A DNA stretch of 64,000 bases from Neoceratodus forsteri (Eukaryota; Chordata; Ceratodontiformes; Ceratodontidae): NCBI GenBank assembly GCA_016271365.2, contig CM057452.1, positions 1,244,617,001 to 1,244,681,000 on the forward strand. The letters run 5' to 3'. Below, in pieces: positions 35,384-46,789 of this stretch (position 1 is its first letter; each line of letters opens with the position of its first letter). Under the pieces are notes generated by a model. That model was given only the letters and a program-made list of their open reading frames with translations. It searched no databases and was not told the DNA's origin. Both the position numbers and the translations under genes were made by a program.

Positions 35384-35790
35384 TCATTTTGATTTGTTTA
35401 TTTGCTTCACACAAAGGCTTGTTGCCTCTGTGATTGGAGTTTTGATAATTCCCCATTGTTGCTCCACACCTCCTTCTAGCCTGTTTGCTAGTGCTTTTCT
35501 GAGCCACTCTCCCATCTTGCCAAAGTCAGCCCTCCTAAAGTCCAGTACCCTCACTTTTGTATGGCTTGACTCTGTAGCTGAGTTTAACGTGAACCACACT
35601 GTTTGATGGTCACTTGTCCCCAGATGGCAACCCACTTCTAGATCTGAGATCCTCTCACTGCCCCCGTTTGAGAGTATGAGGTCTAAGATTGCTCCCTCAC
35701 GAGTGGGTTCCATAACTAGCTGTCTAATGCCTGCCACCTGTAGGGCATCAAGAATGGCCCTGCTCTTGGATGTGGCTGCAGCAAATGTGC
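35384..35790 (-). pseudogene. CR1 ORF2 fragment, endonuclease C-terminal half
   Basis: On the minus strand it reads AAATSKSRAILDALQVAGIR, LVMEPTREGAILDLILSNG, the SDH region CHLGTSDHQTVWF, VRVLDFRRADFGKMGEWLRK and a C-terminal TEATSLCVKQINKSK. This aligns with the second endonuclease half at 9.5-10.0 kb. The open frame continues upstream to 35,893, but that part is non-homologous, so the element boundary lies near 35,790. The linker and RT follow in another frame. Confidence 0.85.
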
Positions 35791-36264
35791 TCCTATCTCC
35801 TCCTCCCCCACCAGTCCTAATTCTTGTCTCCAACCACTTCTTCACTCTCTCTGGTGCCCATGCACTTCTCTCCTCCACTCGTCCAGAGTTCATGTAGCTT
35901 CTCTACGCTTCTCTCTTTCTCCCTGAAGCCAGTCCCTGAGGCTGTCCCCCTCCCCACAACTTTGTTCTTCTTCCCACCATCGGAGATGTATATCCTTCCT
36001 TTCCAAACTACTTATCCTATTATTGCTACTTTCAGCTGAGGATGTTGAACCTAACCCTGCACACCCCCCCCCACTGTCCTCTCTAAGAGACTGAAAATAG
36101 TCCATGTTCATATCAGGAGTGTCCTCCCTAAGATTGACCTGGTTCTACCATTTATGGCTAGCCTGAAGCCCACTGTTCTCATCATCACTGAGTCCTGGCT
36201 CACCTCTAAAATCCCTGAGACCACCATCTCCATCTGGCAAGATTGATAGACCAGGGATGGGGGA

Positions 36265-36600
36265 GTGGCCATCTACATCCCTTCCTCTATTCAATACTCT
36301 ATCTGCCTTTCCATCTCTTCCCTCTCTGCATATGAACTTCTGTTACTAACGCTGTCCTTTCCATGCTCTCTCCCGATCTTTGTGTGTGGAGTCTACTGTT
36401 GCCCCTCCCTTCCCTTCTCCTCCCCCTCTACTGTCACTGACCTTATATCCTCTCTTATCACTCACTCCACATCTGGGGAACTCTACATCCTTGGTGACTT
36501 CAACATCAACTGGCTGGCCAAACATCATTCTATACTCTATAACTCTATCTTTTCCTTAAATTTAAAACAGTTCATATCTGAACCTACATACTGTATATAA
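36265..36600 (+). pseudogene. L2 endonuclease fragment
   Basis: An open run contains VAIYIPSSIQYSI (after a TRDGGVAIYI match that starts upstream, just beyond a stop near 36,247), VCGVYCCPSLPFSSPSTV, ELYILGDFNINWLAKHH (the GDFN catalytic motif is intact) and FISEPTYCI (the PT-R region). The SDH motif follows in another frame near 36,695 as LSDNHLVYY, where the His of SDNHL-type motifs is kept. This is the AP-like endonuclease of an L2 LINE. Confidence 0.82.
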
Positions 36601-37635
36601 ACTTCACATCAGGGAATCATACCCTGATTGACTGGATTCTGACATCTCACACCCACCGAGTTGTTTCTTCAGGTGTCCTCACAGATGCACTCAGTGACAA
36701 CCATTTAGTCTACTATGTGCAGAAAATTCACAGGCCGAAAGTCCCACCAAACTTACTCAACCTCCCATCCTTCAGATACCTAGATTTGTCCACCCTACAT
36801 GCAGAACCCATGGGAACTGACTGGTCCCCTTTGGGCAATGACCCCCATTTATTCCGACCGGTCCTACTTCAGTAAGCAGTTCCTGAACATCTGGGAGAGA
36901 CATGACCTTCTTAGGAAGACTAGAGTCTGTGGCTCCCACTTCCTTTGGGTATTGGCTGAGCTGCTGGCTTGCCAGCATGCTCGCGACTTAACTTAGTTGG
37001 CTCTTAAAGCATCTGGTGCCCTCAAGGACTTACCTTATATTGTTCCTCTGGAACTCTTGCACCAGTGCTATCCATCTTGCTAAAGCAGAATACTTCAACT
37101 CTACCTTCTAGGAAAATCCCAGCAGCCGCTCAAATTCCGGAAGGTTGTACATACCTGTCCCACCCACCCACCCATTCACCTCCCCGGTCCTAAGTTTGGC
37201 GATCTCACCATCTCTGACCCCCCCCACCTGTTATGGCCAAATTCAATATCTTCTTCACCACTTGTGCTTCCAATCTTCTTGCCTCAGTACCCCCTCTTCC
37301 AACTCCTTCCCCTGCTCCATCTACTCCTAAAGTACCTCCCCCTCCTCCTGTGTCTCCTTTCAACCAGTCTTCCTTGATGACACCCTTCAAGTTCTCTTTG
37401 ACACCTCAAAGGTAAAAGTCCAGATGGTCTTGATCCCAAACTTCTACATCTATCGGCCAATGTTATAGCCCTCCCTCTCTCCATTCTCCTGAACCTATCC
37501 TACTCTCTAGCCTCAAGCTCTCAAGCCTGGAAGCTTGCTACTATTGTTCCACTTCATAAGAGTGGCAACTCCTCTAACCCTGGTAACTTCTGCCTGATAT
37601 CTCTACTCCCAATACTAACTAAACTACAAGAGCAC

Positions 37636-38190
37636 TTGACTCTGGCCCAGCATTGTTCTTTTCTTGGCTCTTCCTTCTTTTTCACCCCTTTTCAGTCTGG
37701 TTGCCACAAGGCCCACTCCAGCTCATTGACTATTCTCTCTAGCATGTATCAGGGACGCATCACCTCTGACATCTTTGTCGATCTGCCCAATGCTTTTGAC
37801 ACAGTTGCCCACCCCCTTTTCTATTGCAGACCTATTGCAGTCAGTCTCTCTGACTCTGCCACCCGCTGGTTCTATTCCTACCTCATGGGTAGGTCCCAAT
37901 CAGTCAGGATTGGCAACTCCGCCCCCCCCCCATAAACACTGGTGTCCCTCAAGGTTCCATACTCAGTCCAATATTTTTTTCAATTTTCCTTAATGACCTT
38001 CCTAATGCCTGCTCAATTGTAAATATCCACATGTACGTGGATGACACTGTCTTGTTTGCCTCTGGTACTTCACCCTTGAATACTGAGATCAAGCTTCAAC
38101 TGGATTTCAACAATACTAAGCACTAGTTTTATGACAACCAAGTCTCGCTGAATGTCAAAAAGAAGGTCTCTATTACCTAATTGGCACCAA
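37636..38190 (+). pseudogene. L2 RT fragment, motifs A to C
   Basis: Recognisable in order with frame breaks: FQSGCHKAHSSSLTIL (fingers; FRxxHST-type), motif A SDIFVDLPNAFDTVAHPLF (catalytic Asp kept), SATRWFYSYLMGRSQSVRIG, motif B NTGVPQGSILSPIFFSIFL in the frame beginning near 37,931, LNDLPNACSI, motif C HMYVDDTVLFAS near 38,030 (YVDD), then YDNQVSLNVKKK. A C10 run at 37,922-37,931 coincides with one of the frame changes. Confidence 0.83.
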
Positions 38191-38752
38191 GCAGATGGTT
38201 GCTGCCACCCCCTCCTTCCACACCCTATATCATTCCTCACTTAAAGATGTCTCCTCCATCAAATACCTTGACCTATGTCTAGACAAGAACCTCAAATTTG
38301 TTGTGCATGTGGATGCCATCCACACAAAGCTACTCCCCAAACTCTGTGCTCTTTATAGACAGAGCAACTGTCTTCCTCTTCCTGCTCACAGGGAGATGGA
38401 CCCCTGTCAGAGGGTGGCCCCTGTGTAGGAGGCTGAATTCTTCTTTACTGTTTCCCTTCCCCCCCAAGACAGAAGTTCTGGCTAATGTATACAGAGTTAG
38501 TCATTAAATTGGCAGCTATGAAATGCCTGCGTGCAGAGGAATTAACATGCATAAAGTGCTTTATTAATTAAAACAATTAGATATCCAGAAGATAAGCACA
38601 GAGCCCTTATAGGAGAAATATAGAATGGTACTGTCTGTGTTATAAAACCTTTCAAAAGAAGTTAGTAGATTTCTAATGGTTAACATAAGCCTGTTCTTTG
38701 CATTGGACCTTCTCATTCTTTTAAAACTACTGTTGCAACAGTTCTGTCCTTT

Positions 38753-40158
38753 GGCCCAGATATTCAAAAGGGTTGCACCATGTGCAACCTACTGATGCAC
38801 CCCGGCATGATATTCAAAAGGGAAAAATGCGCGGCACAAATCCCGATACACCGAAGCGCATCAGTAATGTATGCAGGTGTAGGTGGGGGGACATGCCCAT
38901 GCATACCCTGCACAGCCTGATATTCAGCCTGGGATGTGCAGAGCCATGCATGGGCAACCCCTACCTGCGCCAGCACAAAGTTGATCCAAAAAAAAAAAAA
39001 AGGAACAACTGATGGCCACCCACAGGTGAGCTGCCACATTGCAGGGTGCAACATGGCAGCTGCCACCTATGGGTAGCCACTCGAGCTCTGGCTGCACCTG
39101 GTGGTGCCCCCCCACCATGCCCGATCATGGGAATTTGTAATGAAAAGCAGAAGTTCGTCTAATATCCCTGGTGGTGCAGTGGACCGCTGTCTGCCTGATC
39201 GCGGGCATTTGTAATAAAATGAATGAATTCCTCCAATATCCCTAGTGGTCCAGTGGACCGCTGGCTGCCCGATCGTGGGCATTTTCAATAAAATGAATTA
39301 ATTTCTCCAATATCCCTGGTGGTCCAGTGGACCGCTGGCAGCCCGATCTCAGGCATTTGTAATAAAAAAAAATGAATTTGTCCAATATCCCTGGTGATCT
39401 AGCGCTACCCCCACCCCACCCCCACTGAACCCCACCCCCAACTCCCCCGTCAGCTGGCTGCTGCACCGACTAACACCATTGGTAGGGCTGTACACCCATT
39501 GGTCCACAGCATGAGCCAATGGGCGTGCAGCCCATACCGTACTACACATTCCAGATATATGAATGGATTCCGTGATCGGGCAGCCTTACGGTCCACCAGA
39601 CCACCAGGGATATTGGAGGAATTAATTCATTTTATTACAAATGCCCACGATCGGGCAGACAGCGGTCCACTGGACCACCAGGGATATTGGATGTAATTCT
39701 TCCTTTTTATAACAAATGCCCGCAATCGGGCTGTGGAGCACATTGCCAGCTGCAGGGGGCACTGGTCCCCGATGGCTGCTGCCTGGCAGGGTGCCAGGTG
39801 CAAGTCGTCGGGGATCGGCGCACCTGCATGCAAATGAGGCCATAATGACATTCAAATGGCCCTATTTGCGTCTTGCATACATTATGCCCCTATTTGCATG
39901 TCAACTTTTGAATATCGTGGTTGCTGTGCATAGCGCAATGGAACTTGCGCTCGCGCATCCCCATGCTCCACTCTGGCCACTTGCGCTGGCACAATGCCAC
40001 TGCACCATGCACACTGTAGGTGGCCAGGGTGTGATATTCAACGATGCTGTGCCATGGTGCAGCTCAGTTGAATATCGCCCAGTCCACACCCCTGCGCAGC
40101 CAAGTTGCGCTGCGCCCAAGCTTGGGCCACAGCCTGGCGCAGTTTGAATATCTGGGCC
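38753..40158. mobile_element. Palindromic element A, termini GGCCCAGATATTCAAA
   Basis: It starts GGCCCAGATATTCAAA and ends with TTTGAATATCTGGGCC. The interior is a large imperfect foldback. Left-side tandem units of about 85 bp (39,120-39,400; CCAATATCCCTGGTGGTCCA, CGATCGTGGGCATTT) reappear inverted on the right (39,570-39,730), around a C-rich loop. TTT flanks both sides, a possible 3-bp duplication. No transposase was found. It is the same family as element B. Confidence 0.8.
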
Positions 40159-41593
40159 TTTGTCTTTATACTGTCTTTTATGCTCTTAGTTCAGATGGTT
40201 GGCCACCACTGGACCCCACCCTTCTTAAAGCTTTTCTGTCTCCACTGTCATTCAGTTTTCCTGTGTTCTAAAAATAAGGCTAGGTGCAGTCAGAACATGG
40301 TGACAGAAAGGGGCCCGGCACTGTATAATCGCCTGGCACTGCTACATATGTGAATGTTTGTTTTTAGAAGCTGCCTCTCAGTATTAGGCAAGTGTGGTAA
40401 TTTTAAAGTCAGACTGGTATTTAACCCGTAGCTAAAAGCTTTGAAGGAGCTACATTTAGTGTTGCGCTTTTGATATTTTGGACTTTACACCAAACAAACC
40501 TCAAACAGGTACTTGTCTTGCACACAGGTAAAAGCGCATAGAAACCAGTAAATATGTGCTCCACATAGGATACAATTTGTTTTCTAAATAAAACTCCAGT
40601 ACAAGAACGTCTGATGCCGAGTTTAGCAAGGGAATTATGCCCTCTTGCAATAGACTGGTGCACGACCCCTTTGTACAGCTAAAAGCTGGAAAATGTATGG
40701 TGTGAGTCTGTACTCTGTGCTTCCCCACTTTATTTTCTTGTGTTCCTTCCTTGTCTGGATGCCTAAAATGCTTTAGCGCACTGCAGCACTTGCTTGTGCC
40801 TTGAATTACTGTTGTGTGCCTAATTACTGTTTGACTCAAGCAGCCCGCTTGTGCTCCTGCTGACTAAGAGGCAGGTTGTTTAAATAAAATAAGCTATTCC
40901 CTTGCTGAAATGAAACAGAGAGGTTATCCCGAGTTACAGCCCCATTAGAGTGCAAGAGTAGCACTGAAGTTGTTAGCTGAAACACAAGCCATCAGGAAGG
41001 GGCTAAATAAATGTTTTTCTCCCAAAGAATACTGGTTAAAATGCAGCAGAAGCTGCTTTATTATTTTAAAATATGAATGTACTTTAAAAAGGGGAAACTT
41101 ACAGGCTACTAAAGACTGCATTTCAATTGGGAAAACTCGTCCAGGAGTTTTTAGCTGCTCCCCTGTTGCTCATCTAGTCTCCTTTGCTTGGTAGCAAGGC
41201 ATTCTTGTATTAAAATAATAAATAACCAGGCAGAGAGTCAAGAAAGAAATCAAACTAAGTAAAACTTACTCCCAAAAGAAGTGAAGCTTTGCAAACTCCT
41301 GCAAGCAGGGTGTGTGCTCTGTTGTTTGCCTAGTTGCTGTGTGCTCTCACATAATAGGTCAGCAGTGGCCTCTAGTGTCTACCTTTATACTGCAACACCT
41401 TACCTTAGAACTGAATGAAATGTTTTCTGTTTGAAATGAAAGCTCTTCTTAACAAAAAATATGTTCTGTTTGCATAGATTTTATATATTGTATATTAAGA
41501 GGAGCTCCCTATATTGTATAAATTAGATGGAGCTCTAAAAAACTAAATTACAAGAACATGATGATGCTGTGGACACATGACTGTGTGGGCGGG

Positions 41594-41600
41594 TATAAAG
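41594..41600 (+). promoter_or_regulatory. TATA-like box
   Basis: TATAAAG in a GC-rich surround (GGGCGGGTATAAAGG), inside the insertion that splits the L2. It may be the promoter of an LTR. This rests on sequence pattern only. Confidence 0.3.
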
Positions 41601-41835
41601 GTATAACCGGTTCAGCATTTCTGGAGATAGGGTCAGTGTTGTCTGACCACAGGTGGAAATGGAATGTTTAAGTTTGCCACAATGGTACAGAATGTTATTT
41701 GCTTTATATAGCCTTTATTTTGCTCACAGTTTGAGCCTTTTACTTCATTTCCTTTCTGTTGGTGTTGGAACAAATACACTTTGTGCCATGCCAATGGTGC
41801 ATTGAACTTTACAGCCAACTGTTATGTCCATCTGT

Positions 41836-41887
41836 TATCCCACATTCTATTACAATGCTCCTCCCTATCTTTGATTTTGGAGACATG
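41836..41887 (+). mobile_element. L2-type LINE (+), segment 2 (short)
   Basis: About 50 bp reading VIPHSITMLLPIFDFGD, which fits the L2 RT segment preceding the DYG-IVY motif (compare ILSLTDYGIIIYGA in the copy at 63.2 kb). It bridges the first insertion and element B. Confidence 0.55.
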
Positions 41888-43780
41888 GGCCCAGATATTC
41901 AAAAGGGTTGCTCCATGCGCAACAGGGTTGCGCATGCGCAAGTCCTACATTGCGCCATTCTGCGATATTCAGCAGGAGGCAGTTGCTCCACTGGCAACAG
42001 GTTGCTCAAAGAGCAATGCAAATGAATGCATGCTCAACAGGAGGGAGGAACCATGCATAACCTGCGCAACCCGATATTCAGTCGGGGTTGTGCAGGATCG
42101 CACTTGCAAACCCAACCTGCACCTGCACAACCTTGAGCCAAAAAAAGGATCAAGTTGAGGCCACCACAGGTGAGCTGCTGTATTGCAGGGTGCAACACAG
42201 CAGCTGCCACCCTGGCTGGCCCCCAACTCGGTCCCTGTGCCCCCCCACCAGCCCGATTGCGGGCATAGAGTAACACATACCTCTCAACTGTCCCTGATTT
42301 TCAGGGATGTCCCTGATTTTGCGACAGAATTTTCCTCTGTCTCTCATAAAATTCCTGTTTCTGTGACAGAACAGTGGGGACTGCAAGCATAAAATAATAT
42401 CAGACATTAAAAATACAGACTAGTTCTTCTTCAGAAATGCATCTTATACAAATCCCTAATTCTATCAGATTTCTGAGTGAATATTACCAATTGTTGAGAT
42501 GTGTCCCTGATTTGGCATCTTTGTCCCTGATTTTTCAAGCCTTGTCCCTGATGCATGACACAAGAGGTTGAGAGGTATGGAGTAACATGAACCCGCCCAC
42601 ACATCTCCCACAGCCCGACCCAGGCATCACAGTTACAGAAACCCCCATCATTTTGTCCGAGATCGCTGTGGCATCACAGTTGATTGCGCACACCTTGCGC
42701 ATGTCGCTGGCAGAACGCATTGATCTTCAGCGATCGCTGGCAGTGGTTTTCAACTCGGCTGGTGAACGGTGATCGCGTGCCCGATCTGCTTGCAGACGTC
42801 ACACATAACTTTCAACATCTTCTGGTGCCCATGCCACCACTCCACGGTCTTCACCTCGCCCGCAGCCGGGCGGCGAGCATCCCCATCTGCCACACACCTC
42901 GCCTGCCAGCGACCGATCGCACCCGACATGCGGTGAGCTACAGCTGCTGGCGCTGGTAGCCCATATTGTACATGACAGTCCAGATCATAAATCTGACCGT
43001 CATGGAGGGTATGGCTGCATGCCCATTGGCTGTAGCTCTGCACCATCGGGCGGCAGCCGCACTGGACAGTCAGTCGGCGGGCGGCGGGCGCAGGCGGTGG
43101 ATGCTGTTGCTCGCCGGCCGCGGGGGAGCGGGGTGGAGGCTTCGGGTGGGTGGGGGACACTAGACACCAGGGAGATGTTTGGGGGGTTGTGATGTGACAT
43201 TCTGCCTGCGATCGGGCTTTACGTCCACTGACCACCAGGAGATATTCGCTGGGGGAGGGTTACATTCTGCCCGCGATCGGGCACTGGGGGTTCATGCACG
43301 CCTGCCCCGACATCGGGCTGTGGGAGATGTGGGGGTTTCATGTACCTGTACTGCCCGCGATCGGGCTGCATTAGGCGCCGGTCCTCAACGGCTGCTGCCT
43401 GGCAGGGTGGCCAGGAGCAAGTCCTCGATCAGCGCACCTACATGAAATGGCATGCAAATGGGGCCATAAATAGATGCAAATGGCCCCCTGCGCCTTGATA
43501 AATTATGGCTCCATTTGCATGTCACCTTTGAATATCGGAAATTTGAGCATGGCGCAATGGTACTTGCGCCACACGCAAATTTAATGCTCAACTCTGGCAA
43601 CTTGCGGTGGCACAAGTTCCACTGCGCCATGCGCAAGTGCTGTGGCTGGGGGGTGATATTCAAAGGAGTTGCTCAACAGTGCAACTCCTTTGAATATCAC
43701 CCCGGCCACACCCCTGCGCAACTATTTTGAGCAGCGCAGGGGCTTGCGCCTCAGAATGGCGCAGTTTGAAAATCTGGGCC
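41888..43780. mobile_element. Palindromic element B, related to A, inserted in L2
   Basis: It starts GGCCCAGATATTCAAAAGG and ends TTTGAAAATCTGGGCC, immediately followed by resumed L2 coding sequence (ATAGTCTACTGC). Its right third matches element A (CTGCTGCCTGGCAGGGTG, CGCACCT, CATGCAAATGGGGCCATAA, CATTTGCATGTCA, CTTTGAATATCG). Inverted counterparts of the terminal GCGCAA/TTGCGC-rich zone sit at the left. CGATCGGGC motifs recur through the middle. A hAT-type MITE is inserted at 42,276-42,579. No transposase is visible. Confidence 0.8.
42276..42579. mobile_element. hAT-type MITE, 304 bp
   Basis: Terminal inverted repeats CATACCTCTCAAC and GTTGAGAGGTATG are flanked by a perfect 8-bp duplication GAGTAACA (42,268-42,275 and 42,580-42,587). 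Several TGTCCCTGATTT subrepeats occur inside. The 8-bp duplication supports the hAT superfamily. It is non-coding and inserted within element B. Confidence 0.87.
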
Positions 43781-44480
43781 ATAGTCTACTGCACTGCCCC
43801 TAAATCCATCCTTATCAGACTGGATATTCTCTTCAACTCCTTCTGCCATTTTGCCCTCGATTGTCCACCCCATACTCACTATTGTGAACTTTACTCCTCC
43901 CTCTCCTTCCCTTGTCTTAGTTCCAGACATCTTGCTCACAGTGCTTCCCTGACTGGTAAGTACTGTCTTGGCTTTCTGCCATCCTACCTACACACCCTCA
44001 TCTCACTCCCTCCAATGCCACCCTAAGCTTTCCTCAACACCACCCACAGAAACTTTTCCCTCTCCTCCCAGTCTTCCACTTCTGGTAGATCTGCTTTCTC
44101 TTATCACTTCCTCAGTACCTGGAATTCTCAACCTTTAGATATTTGCTCAGCCCTGTCTTCCACTTCTCTAAACTGCCTCCTTCATTCTTATACATCCCTG
44201 TCCTGCACCTGCAGCTGACCCTCTCTCCCCTCACTTCTGACTTGTTAACTCTTCCTATACTCTATCCACCACCCTCTTTTCTCTAACTGTACTCCTCTTC
44301 TAGTTTCTCCTGCTTTCTCCTTTTTCTACCTGTTTCTCCTCTTCTACTTTCTCCTTCCTTTCCCCATGTCCTCATTCTTTCCCTACCCTTTTCCACCACA
44401 ACATTACCTACTGTTTCCATCCCTCTTACTCCCCTATTTTCTCTCTAATCTCCCACCAGCCCTCCTCTTTGCAGGATTCA
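43781..44480 (+). mobile_element. L2-type LINE (+), segment 3: RT C-terminus and start of 3' UTR
   Basis: It resumes with IVYCTAPKSILIRL, then LFNSFCHFALDCPPHTHYCE, LYSSLSFPCLSSRHLAH, GFLPSYLHTLISLPPMPP and, in another frame, NFSLSSQSSTSGRSAFSYHF and STWNSQPLDICSAL. That is the post-RT end of the L2 ORF. After about 44,220 it becomes a C/T-rich non-coding 3' UTR. Confidence 0.8.
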
Positions 44481-45329
44481 TGCATCCCAACCAGTGTGGG
44501 GGTTGGCTAATCAGTCTGCCCTTGGGGAAATCCCAGATCTGATAGAGGACACTTTGTCAGAGAGGAACTTAGCAAACTCTTCACACTAGGCAGCTGAAAC
44601 TGCTCTTTTCGGCAGCAGACAGGTCAGGTGGAGTAACTTGTCCACAGTCCAAAAGAGCTATGCCAGTCTGTTCTTCCCTGTAGCAATCTCCCCTGACAGG
44701 AACATTGCCTTCTTATGGAAGATTGCTCTTTGATTCTCACTGTAATGAGTTCTCAAAGCCAGTCTATCTTCTTCAGATCCAGACTTCCGCCATCAGTGCT
44801 CCAACCTCTGACGTATGTGTTGAGATGTGTGCTGGTGGCATGCTGTTCCAACCAGTACTACAGTCCACTGGCTGCACAACTATGTAGACCAAGCAACGGA
44901 CACACAACTGACTCACTGTTACAAAAGGCAACATTAGTCTTGACAAAATTAACATCAAAGTACCAAAGGTACTGGCAGGCTCCAATGGAAGTGATTGTTG
45001 TCATATAAATAAAATATGTCTGACTTACTTTATAAGTAAATGGGGTACAGGAATGTATCTTGGCTACTCAACAGTGTTTTCCTTGATGTTGTAGGATTGA
45101 GAACCAAGAAATGAAGCTAACTGACTAAGTGACCATAATAAGCTACAGTGGGATGCTCTTAATTAGCCAATAGACATTTCTGGAGCCCCGCTGACTTTTC
45201 GTTAAGTATTTGCATTTTTCCAACTTAAATTTTATTCCAATGGGAAACACAATCATTTTGGAGAAAACAGCAAAAAAGGAAGGCAAAGTTAGATAACTGA
45301 TACGCCTGAAGAGCAGGATCATGTTCAAT

Positions 45330-45487
45330 GATCACTGCATTTTTTATCTGAAATATTTATTTGTTTTTATTTGTTTTAATATACAGTACATGTATGTATG
45401 CTTTTATTCCCTCACCTGTTTTTATGTGAGGTGCCCAAAGCCTCTGAGAATGGGTGCCATATAAATAAACCTTGTCTTGCCTTGCCT
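45330..45487 (+). mobile_element. L2-type 3' end
   Basis: GTGAGGTGCCCAAAGCCTCT, GGGTGCCATATAAATAAACC and a CTTGTCTTGCCTTGCC tail follow the L2 3'-end pattern. It may be the terminus of the split L2(+) above, with 44,481-45,329 as 3' UTR or another insertion, or a separate truncated copy. Confidence 0.6.
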
Positions 45488-46789
45488 CAGTGACTGGGTT
45501 TCATTTTGTGTCAGTATAGTAACCATTTTTATTAAGTACACTGTACATTGTTTTTGAAAACATACTCACAATATTTTAGATATCCAATCACATTAGCAGA
45601 GCACCCAGACCTCACAATAAACATGCACTAGAGATTGAGAGCATTATATTCAGAAATGGACATTCGTTTCATGCAAAACATTGCATCCATGAAATTGCAA
45701 ATCTTAATCAGAAAGGTATATTCATAAGTTAATACATGGCTGTGGTAGTGACAAACAAAGTGCTTATTATGCGGTGCACCTTAGCTGTCTGCTAGAAAGA
45801 GACACCTTAGAGAAAAGAGGACAGTGCATCCCCACTGGATTAATGCCTTTGCTCCAGGGTGCCATATTCAGAGGCCTACATGTAAATGACTACATAGAGC
45901 ATATAATATGGTAAGGGGCCAATTGCATGTCATTGGCAGCTCTGTATAATGCCTGCATGCATATGTATGCATGAGGCATTGTACAGAGCTTCAGCCACTG
46001 CCCCAACCTCACCCAGTGCCCATACACTAATGATGTTTACAAAATGGGTTGAGAGTTTTCTGCATTCTGATTGGCTAAGAGGTACCTTTGGTCATGTGCT
46101 TCACAGGCTATATTGTGCCAACTAGTACCTCTTTAGCCAACCAGAACTCAGCACAGGCAAAAATCCATGCCTGCCACAAAGCTTTTTTCAATTCTGCCTA
46201 AAACTGTTAATGACGGTAAGGCGGCAACTCCCTGTCTGACCACCTACTGAAACATCATTGCTGATGTGGAGCTCCACCACCTCTGCTACCTCACGAAACA
46301 AACTGTGTCTTACTGTACAGATCATACTACCAGAACCACAGACAAAATATTTTTCCATCATTGAAAACAAAAACTTTCACCTCTTCTGTTCACAAAGCCG
46401 TCCCTGCTCCAGTGAGCATTCATCGCGTGCCATCAGTACAAAGTTTTTAAATCTTTGGCATCCCACTCCAGCTCCTCAGCTCATATAAATTAAAAGAACT
46501 GTTCAAAAAATAAACTGCAGAACATCTAGCTGTACCAAGCAACCAAAACCACAATCAAGAATGTGCCTGGAAGACTAGTGGTACCCCTTCCTTCCATGAT
46601 CCCCATTGTGTAATTAAATGATCCTCATAGTACGGTGGTACCCTAGTCCCTGCTGTGAAGCAAAATTAATCTAGTAGCCCAGTGGTGCCCTCTCCCACCC
46701 CAATCCCACTGAAAAATTATGTTTCTGCCCCCCCCCCCGAAATTTGTAGAAAAGGGAATCTCATGGAAAATAAGATGCTGCATCCCAGC
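45488..46789. other. No identifiable gene
   Basis: Mostly AT-rich non-coding DNA. A C12 run lies near 46,728, and CTAGTGGTACCCC-like blocks recur at 46,580-46,700, suggesting an old repeat. Confidence 0.45.

Larger units (their letters stand above)
33393..35795 (-). mobile_element. CR1 LINE (-), 5'-truncated within the endonuclease
   Basis: The 3' tail (reverse complement of ATGTTTCTATGTTTCTATG) is at 33,396-33,415. Reading leftward from about 35,795: the C-terminal half of the endonuclease, the basic linker, RT fingers and palm (34,840-34,115), the C-terminal domain (34,013-33,510) and the 3' UTR. It is very similar to the 7.6-10.5 kb copy and less mutated in the RT. It ends at 35,795 in the middle of the endonuclease, where AAATSKSRAILDALQ begins. 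Confidence 0.87.
36078..38400 (+). mobile_element. L2-type LINE (+), segment 1: endonuclease and RT
   Basis: It begins near LKIVHVHIRSVLPKIDLVL (endonuclease start) and runs through the endonuclease, the linker and RT to LPKLCALYRQSNCLPLPAHR at about 38,390, where the ORF is interrupted. The sequence 35,800-36,077 may be its 5' UTR or ORF1 end. The same element resumes at about 41,836 and again at 43,781. It shows many stops and frameshifts. Its wording differs from the Maui-like L2 at 25 kb, so it is another subfamily. Confidence 0.82.
38401..41835. other. Insertion splitting the L2(+) (edges approximate)
   Basis: L2 coding sequence stops near 38,400 and resumes near 41,836, so about 3.4 kb was inserted. 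It holds element A (38,753-40,158) plus about 2 kb of unrecognised DNA. A strong TATA-like site (GGGCGGGTATAAAGG) lies about 240 bp from its right edge, so a solo LTR is one possibility. I could not find matching target duplications or confirm TG/CA ends. Confidence 0.5.

Noticed and set aside
39120..39400. Regularly spaced repeats that superficially suggest a CRISPR array
   Set aside because: Units are contiguous and about 85 bp long with no unique spacers, and they are part of a palindromic transposon in a eukaryotic genome.
42684..43235. GC-rich frames within element B
   Set aside because: Compositionally driven, overlapping on both strands, and lying inside a non-coding palindromic element.
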